Part shown: positions 58,131 to 64,000 of the stretch, piece by piece
How the letters are laid out: each line of letters starts with the position of its first letter
How positions within the stretch are numbered: the stretch's first letter is position 1
Made by a program: the position numbers and the translations under genes
From: Ashinkailepas kermadecensis
Taxonomy: Eukaryota; Arthropoda; Thecostraca; Neolepadidae
Length of the DNA: 64,000 nt
Assembly (NCBI GenBank): GCA_034440615.1
Contig: JAOTOM010003129.1
Coordinates: 1 to 64,000 of the forward strand
Direction of reading: 5' to 3'
Notes under the pieces: generated by a model
Seen by the model: the letters and a program-made list of their open reading frames with translations, nothing else
Database searches by the model: none
Told to the model about the DNA's origin: nothing

Positions 58131-58512
58131 TGCCCACCGATCTGGGTCGACAACGATCCCGGCGAGTGTCAGAGGCTAACTACACCGCCTGACGACACTG
58201 CCTGACGACACTGTCTGACGACAACGACACTGCCTGACGACACCCTCCTGCCGCGCCCCCAGGCGGTGGCCGGTAGGGACGGCAGCGAGACGACAGCCAG
58301 CGTCGTCACGAACGCGGAGAGGTCGCTGCCAACGTGTTCAACGTCGTGACGTCAAATCTAGGAGCGCGCACCGCCCCAATATCCCCGGCACCCAATCCTC
58401 CAGTCGCAGACTGGCAGCCGGGCGGGATGCCTGCCGGCTCTGCCCGCTCGGCACACCGCTGATTGCAGCCGAACCACTGGCCGGCGGTCGCCAGAGGATG
58501 CGGTAGTTTCCT

Positions 58513-58683
58513 GTTGGTTGGTTGGTTGGTTATTGATTCTACGACACGTCGACCGTTGAGTCATTTAGCGTCGCCAATCTCTCACGCCGATTGGTCGCGG
58601 GCGAAGAGTAGCGACAGGTGAGACTCGAACCCACAACCTTTCGATTGTGAGACGAGCATCTTACCCCTAGACCACTCGTCCCC
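58513..58683 (-). mobile_element. tRNA-derived SINE (family 1), copy 6, with target duplication
   Basis: Complete minus-strand copy with a longer (GGTT)n end. A perfect 13-bp duplication, GCGGTAGTTTCCT, lies at 58500-58512 and 58684-58696. Head, B box and core are intact. Confidence 0.95.
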
Positions 58684-58734
58684 GCGGTAGTTTCCTCGGC
58701 AGGCAAATACCGCCGTCGCTAATACAATCACGCC

Positions 58735-58935
58735 GACTGCCGCCTGTCCTGACGCCACACCCCCAATCGGACCTGCCCTGGGCGCGCCTCTGTCGGCACC
58801 GCCACCGCCTGCCCTGACGTCACACCCACAAATCTGACCTGCCCTGGGCGCGCCTCTGTCGGCACCATCGCCACATTCCCTGGCGCCACACCCAAGATCG
58901 GACCTGCCCTGGGCGCGCCCCTGTCGGCACCGCCG
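58735..58935. repeat. 60-bp minisatellite, about 3 copies
   Basis: Landmarks GACCTGCCCTGGGCGCGCC and CTGTCGGCACC recur three times. Confidence 0.9.
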
Positions 58936-59039
58936 CCCGCCGCCACCGATGGCAGTGTCGGTTCACGCGGCCATTGACTGGCTGAGCTCATGTTAGCCAC
59001 TGCTCGTCGATCGCCGTTAGTCAATGCTGCCGGCCGGAG

Positions 59040-59620
59040 GCCCAACACAGCCGCCGACCCAGCACCGCTGCCGACTTAACATTGCCGTTGGCCCAACTCT
59101 GTCGGCGGCTCATCACTGCTGCTGGGCCAGCGATGTCGCCGAGCCAACACCAGCGGCACGGCTGCGTGACGTCAGCAGCACCGCGTGACGTCAGCAGCGC
59201 CGTGTGACGCGGCCGTGACCGTCGTGACGACGTATTGATCCGACTGTGATGTGCCGTGAGGAATGCCGCCTGGACGGACAGCGGCGCATGGCCGACCTGA
59301 TGGCGGCACCGGCTGGTGTGCGGGTGGTCCCCCCCCCCCCCTCTCCGGTCCAAAGAGCACCGGCGACAGGTCTTCGAGTTCAGACCGGGAGTGTATATCA
59401 GGGGAAGAGGACTGCGGTGGGAAGTGCATATCAGCCGCAATATTTCGAGGCCGTACATCCTCCTCTCAATCTTTTCAGGCAAGACCACAATTTTCTTCAA
59501 AGTTTGCTCTGCGATTTGGGAAATTACGACGTTTGTGCCCCTTCCCCCCCCCGAGCAGATCGGATCTATCCACCTGAGCATAGAAATCAAGAGTACACAC
59601 ATGCTGCGAATAGTAACAGT
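59040..59620. other. Mixed region, possible older relative of the adjacent element
   Basis: GC-rich up to about 59300, then C-tracts. The stretch ending CCCCCCCCGAGCAGATCGGA near 59567 resembles the right end of the element at 59630-59894, so a second, decayed copy may end here. Confidence 0.4.
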
Positions 59621-59629
59621 GATCAAGGA

Positions 59630-59894
59630 CGGATCCAGGGGGGCATCAAGCCATGGCCAAAAAAGCTGTAAGGGCGTGAGGTCAACGTGCAATTTGCACC
59701 CCGGACGCAATCTTTTGAACCGATGCGACTGCGGAGCGCATCGCCCCTCTCCCCTCCCGGTGTATCGCATGTTTGTTTGTTTCACATGTTTCGCACTCTT
59801 GCTATGTGTACAGGCCAGGAATTGGGGACATTTGGGGGAAATATGACGGTTTGTCGGAAGTTGCCCCCCCCCCTGAACCGATCGGCTGGATCCG
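59630..59894. mobile_element. Short non-autonomous element with CGGATCCAG ends
   Basis: CGGATCCAGGGGGG at the left and CCCCCCCCCCTGAACC with CTGGATCCG at the right form inverted ends of 9 exact bases. G/C tracts lie just inside each end. Length is about 265 bp with no ORF. Elements with GGCGGATCCAG-G-tract termini are common in animals and often linked to hAT-type families. That link is an inference. Confidence 0.6.
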
Positions 59895-60069
59895 ACCTTG
59901 CCAGTGACGGGTCTGTCCGCTCCCGGACAGTGCCTGTGACGGGTCTGCCCGCTTTAGAACAGTATTGGCGACCGATGTGGCACGCGCTATCGATATCCGC
60001 TAATAGCGTGGCGGCCTATTGATCCGGGCCGATACAAAACACACGCAGGCGGCAGCAGGCGAGAGCCGG

Positions 60070-60950
60070 CCATCGTCAGGACTGCAGAATACCACGACAG
60101 CCGGCCAGCGTCAGGACTGGAGGATACCACGAGAGCCGACCAGCGTCAGGACTGGAGAATACCACGACAGGCGGCCAGCGTCAGGACTGGAGAATACCAC
60201 GAGAGCCGACCAGCGTCAGGACTGGAGGATATCACGAGAGCCGACCAGCGTCAGGACTGGAGGATACCACGACAGCCGGCCAACGTCAAGACTGGAGGAT
60301 ACCACGACAGCCGGCCAGCGTCAGGACTGGAGAATACCACGAGAGCCGTCCATCGTCAAGACTGGAGGATACCACGACAGCCGTCCATCGTCAAGACCGG
60401 AGGATATCACGAGAGGCGACCAGCGTCAGGACTGGAGAATACCACGAGAGCCGTCCATCGTCAAGACTGGAGAATACCACGAGAGCCGTCCATCGTCAAG
60501 ACTGGAGAATACCACGAGAGCCGTCCATCGTCAAGACTGGAGAATACCACGACAGCCGTCCATCGTCAAGACTGGAGGATATCACGAGAGGCGACCAGCG
60601 TCAGGACTGGAGGATACCACGACAGCCGGCCAACGTCAAGACTGGAGGATACCACGACAGCCGTCCAGCGTCAGGACTGGAGAATACCACGAGAGCCGTC
60701 CATCGTCAAGACTGGAGAATACCACGAGAGCCGTCCATCGTCAAGACTGGAGGATACCACGAGAGCCGACCAGCGTCAGGACTGGAGGATACCACGAGAG
60801 CCGGCCAGCGTCAGGACTGGAGAATACCACGACAGCCGTCCATCGTCAAGACTGGAGAATACCACGAGAGCCGTCCATCGTCAAGACTGGAGAATACCAC
60901 GAGAGCCGTCCATCGTCAAGACCGGAGGATACCACGAGAGCCGGCCAGCC
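60070..60950. repeat. 35-bp minisatellite, about 25 copies
   Basis: Unit GAGAGCCGTCCATCGTCAAG followed by ACTGGAGAATACCAC, with GACAGCCGGCCAGCGTCAGG as the main variant. A 35-bp step at 60481 and 60516 confirms the period. Thirty-five is not a multiple of three, so the 314-residue frame cycles through 35-residue super-repeats and is an artefact. Confidence 0.95.
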
Positions 60951-60959
60951 GTATATATT

Positions 60960-62185
60960 ATAGCCTAATGCATTAAAGTGTTCGATAGGGTCAGGGGTGT
61001 GAGAGCGATTTTGTAAGTTGGAAGGCACCTTGCCTGCTTAAAGTTTCAAGTTGGAGGGACAAATTAAAGAATATCTGCCGTCATCCACGAATATTTTCTT
61101 TTTAAATAAAATTGCAGAAGTTAACTGTTTCAGTTCCATGTTCGTGCTTCCAGCCAAGCGAGAAAATGCACTCCTTGCGGATGTCTACATTAGACCATAA
61201 TAGAAGAAAGTGAAGGCAAACCAATGGTATAACCCAACGCTGTCGACACACCCGGCGCATACACGCTTAGACGTGGTCGGTGGTTAAAGTACCTTGGGCA
61301 TGGCTTAGACAATGTAGCGTAAGTTTGTGCGGTGCGCACCAGAATTGATTTGACCAGAGTCCACAACGGAAAACTGCTCGCAGTAAATTCTAGCCTGGGA
61401 GAAATAAGAAAGTCAGACTTCGCTGTTAGGTCCTTGGTATGAACGCTTGAAACCAATTTTAATTTTCAGTTATTTGCGATTGCAATCGATGAACCACGAA
61501 AACTTCCCTGGTCGTAGGCAACGCGCCACGTCTGAAAACAGATCGATATGTCAACGTAAATTGCACATATGAACAGTACAGAGATAAAGACCATAAAGTT
61601 GGTATGGGAAATTTGTAGGACCCTGTTCGAAGAATAACACTTTACCAGTTCGGAGTGATATATAGGTACAGTGAAAGGCATAACCCGAATTCATCAGCAT
61701 TTTACAATACCACCGAAATGTATACTTCATGCCTGCGGTTATATTTTGTTGTACATGAACATCATTCAAACAATCAAAACTACGTAACTACCTACCAATC
61801 ATCAAAGTTGCATTGCTTTTGTAATTTGCAACATAAAACATCGCACACTTGACCAGCTCGCTGACTACCCCCTCCCCGACACGGTCGATCGCGATCTCAG
61901 GGAGTTTCCTGATCACTTCATCCTCCCCCCACCCCGAGATCTCCACCTCTGTACAACGTAATTAAATATGGTGAAACAATGTTTCAAAACGTACGAGCGT
62001 GTAATCCGTGGTTGAAACAGATATAGAACGCGTACTCATAAACAGACCAATTATATTTCTCCAACTGCAGACATCAAGAAAAGCCATCATAGCATAAATA
62101 CACCGTTTTCATTTGCTTAAAACCAAATTCTTGTGTACCAGAATCAAGAACAATGGTGACCTAAATGTCGAAGTTACAGCTATTC
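60960..62185. other. Unique AT-rich sequence
   Basis: Nothing identifiable was seen beyond short unsupported ORFs. Confidence 0.4.
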
Positions 62186-63049
62186 TATTCTAATTAGCTG
62201 TTCTAGCCAGAATTGTGCTCGACTCGAGTTGAATCGAAAATCGACTCATGAATCAATCGTTTTTGGATGAGTCGCGAGTTGAATCGATTTTCCCCCCAAA
62301 ATATATCTTGAGTCGTGAGTTGAATCACATCTTTCTAAAAAATTGAGTTGAATCATGAGTCAATCATTAAAATCACAATGAATCATTTGAGTCTTATGAC
62401 TCAAATGCAAGTTATGAACAAATGATATAAAGCATGTATCTTTGTGAATAGTATGCCATGACACAAAGTATGGAGTAAACACACAGCATAACTATTCATG
62501 CTTAGCATTACAGTTGTCAACTTGTCAGCTGCCAGTGAGTAAAGAATGAGGGTACTGAAGTTATTTACCAAAAACCAATGACAATAACTACAAATAAGTA
62601 TTAATGTTAAGCTTGGTATTCACAATCAGTATCATGCATGAGTAAATCCTAGTGCCAGGAACACGACACAGAAATGGGTTGTGATTGTGAAAAAGAATAT
62701 GGAACGGAAACGGTCCTGCAATTGCAATATGTATCTGCACTGAATAAAATTGCGTTGGTTTGTTATTTGTCACGCGCGCGTCTGATATGTAGTAAGACAA
62801 AAGACTGACATCACTACAGGAGTTTTGTAATGAATTAGATACTTATTTTCTTTTTTAGTTGCGGTGCTTGCAACTCAACATCGTTTATTGTTTCATCCTC
62901 CACACTTTTATCCAAGCAAATTCATCAACAAAGCGGCCAAACACCGATATAAATTATTTTGTATAGCTCACTTCTGAAATGAATGCTCGACACACTTGTC
63001 GCGTATGCGAAACTTGGCGCACACGCGACAAAGCATATATATATATATA

Positions 63050-63205
63050 TATAAGATGCTTTGAGATCAAAACATCTGTGAAATAAATTATTTTTGCTAT
63101 AATTTTGTTTTCACCTCACTTTATATTATTATATATAATGTGAGTTGAAAACAAGGTTATAGCAAAAATAATTGATTCAACAGACATTCTTATGTCAAAG
63201 CATAT
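63050..63205. other. Long imperfect hairpin, arms of about 75 nt
   Basis: ATGCTTTGA..AATTATTTTTGCTATAA on the left pairs with TTATAGCAAAAATAATTGAT..TCAAAGCAT on the right. The tip lies around TATTATTATATATA at about 63123-63136. There are only scattered mismatches. The hairpin sits inside the probable MITE-like element and may itself be a nested palindromic insertion. Confidence 0.85.
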
Positions 63206-63229
63206 TTATCTGTGTCCAATTAAATAAGG

Positions 63230-63232
<3 letters not shown>

Positions 63233-63285
<53 letters not shown>
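63233..63285. repeat. TA microsatellite
   Basis: Pure (TA)n of about 50 bp. Confidence 0.95.
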
Positions 63286-63288
<3 letters not shown>

Positions 63289-63776
63289 GGGGTGGGGCAG
63301 TGCACACTGAATCACATGGCTCATGAGTTTGATACCACTGAGTCGGATCTGAATCGATTCAAATTTCTGTCAGTCTGTTTGAGTCGTGAGTCGAATCATG
63401 CTTTGTGAGCTCTGAGTCTGAATTGAGTACAATCAAATAATTTTGACCTGCTCTGAATCATGAGTCGAATCAGATCTCAAGATATATGAGTCACATGTGA
63501 GTCGACTAAAAAAAAATTGAGTACAGGACAAGTCTGGTTCTAGCCTACATCAGAGGATATTAAAAAAAAATGATTCCTCTTACCAAACGATGCTTGTCAG
63601 AAATCACGGCCGATTGCGACGAATGGGGTTGATTGGCGCAGGCCGTTAGCGTCGTGGCCGCTGAGGAGGCCTGTAAATGTGTACCTATAAACCTGCAAGG
63701 ACCCTGGAAATAATCAGCAGCAGCTTCAGCTGTCAGGTTTGCTCCGCTCAGCATCCATTAATCTCACCCCGGGCTG

Positions 63777-63850
63777 ACGGACATGGAACCATGTGTCGCA
63801 ACACGAACCACTGCAGTGGTTCGTGTTGCGACACATGGTTCCATGTCCGT
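63777..63850. other. Perfect 74-nt palindrome
   Basis: ACGGACATGGAACCATGTGT..CCACTG is followed immediately by its exact reverse complement CAGTGG..TTCCATGTCCGT. The centre lies between 63813 and 63814 and there is no spacer. All 37 positions pair. This could be a recent inverted duplication, the core of a mobile element, or an assembly or fold-back artefact. Confidence 0.97.
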
Positions 63851-63872
63851 TCCACAGTGCACTGTGACAATG

Positions 63873-64000
63873 CCGGAAGGTCTAGGATTGTCTGCCGAGC
63901 ACTTGTGGCGTCTGAAGGATTGTTGCCAGGTACTTCTGTCGCTCTGGAGGGAAGGTCTAGAGGATTGTCTGCCGAGCACCTCTGTGGCGGTCTGAAGGAT
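63873..64000. repeat. 75-bp tandem repeat running off the window end
   Basis: GGAAGGTCTAG..GATTGTCTGCCGAGCAC and GTCTGAAGGAT occur twice, starting at about 63875 and 63950. The array may continue beyond the window. Confidence 0.85.

Larger units (their letters stand above)
62195..63555. mobile_element. Probable MITE-like element with GACTC-rich subterminal repeats
   Basis: The left end (TTCTAGCCAGAATTGTGCTC, then ACTCGAGTTGAATCG) is roughly the inverse of the right end (GAGTACAGGACAAGTCTGGT then TCTAGCC). Both subterminal regions (62220-62400 and 63320-63520) carry dense GAGTCGTGAGTTGAATC-like repeats. A long internal hairpin and a TA microsatellite lie between. No transposase was found. Such subterminal motif clusters are typical transposase-binding arrangements (inference). 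Confidence 0.65.

Noticed and set aside
57861..58205. 114-residue frame with an in-phase 45-bp repeat
   Set aside because: No domain, Kozak or splice evidence was convincing. It was kept only as a repeat.
60019..60963. 314-residue open frame
   Set aside because: It is the 35-bp minisatellite cycling through three frames.

Overview
This window looks like nuclear DNA from an invertebrate animal. There are no operons, ribosome-binding sites or dense ORFs. There are tRNA-derived SINEs, an RT/RNase H retrotransposon, a Penelope-like RT fragment, DNA transposons with terminal inverted repeats (TIRs), and a putative coding exon with a vertebrate/arthropod-style Kozak start and a GT splice donor. 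I cannot name the species. The dominant feature is an extraordinary density of minisatellites: more than 35 separate tandem arrays with units of 15-121 bp fill roughly a third to a half of the 64 kb. Most long open frames in the window (for example 12556-14118, 15179-16537, 18125-20234, 41238-42158, 60019-60963) are stop-free tandem repeats, not genes.

Layout. 0.4-2.7 kb: small arrays, a SINE and a diverged direct repeat. 3.0-4.6 kb: a palindromic MITE-like element carrying a SINE. 4.8-12.5 kb: many 18-65 bp arrays with two SINEs and a second SINE type. 12.6-16.4 kb: 44-bp, 87-bp, 173-bp higher-order and 42-bp arrays. 17.0-20.7 kb: a 22-bp array split by a 920-bp element bounded by TTAA, then a 24-bp array. 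21-26 kb: degenerate GC-rich repeats and a SINE inside a dispersed repeat. 26.5-29.1 kb: a DNA transposon with TIRs of about 570 bp and a frameshifted transposase-like gene. 30.1-30.9 kb: a 32-bp array. 32.0-32.4 kb: the best host-gene candidate, a first coding exon on the minus strand. 36.0-36.9 kb: the Penelope-like fragment. 37.9-39.1 kb: CA-rich arrays. 41.3-42.1 kb: a GTCT/CT microsatellite of about 890 bp. 44.5-50.3 kb: many minisatellites and a third SINE type. 50.8-55.2 kb: a decayed retrotransposon on the minus strand. 55.6-61 kb: more minisatellites. 62.2-63.6 kb: a TIR-like element with an internal hairpin. 63.8 kb: a perfect 74-nt palindrome.

The most interesting observation is at 50.8-55.2 kb. 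The 49-bp minisatellite (about 47 copies) is in-situ amplification of the retrotransposon's own C-terminal coding sequence. The ORF enters the array at an RIGHT motif and leaves it on the far side into a C-x2-C motif. A second, 25-bp array in the RNase H region of the same copy also reads as locally amplified element coding sequence. This gives a direct view of minisatellite birth from transposon coding DNA in a genome crowded with such arrays. I saw no CRISPR array, rRNA, functional tRNA gene or complete host gene.
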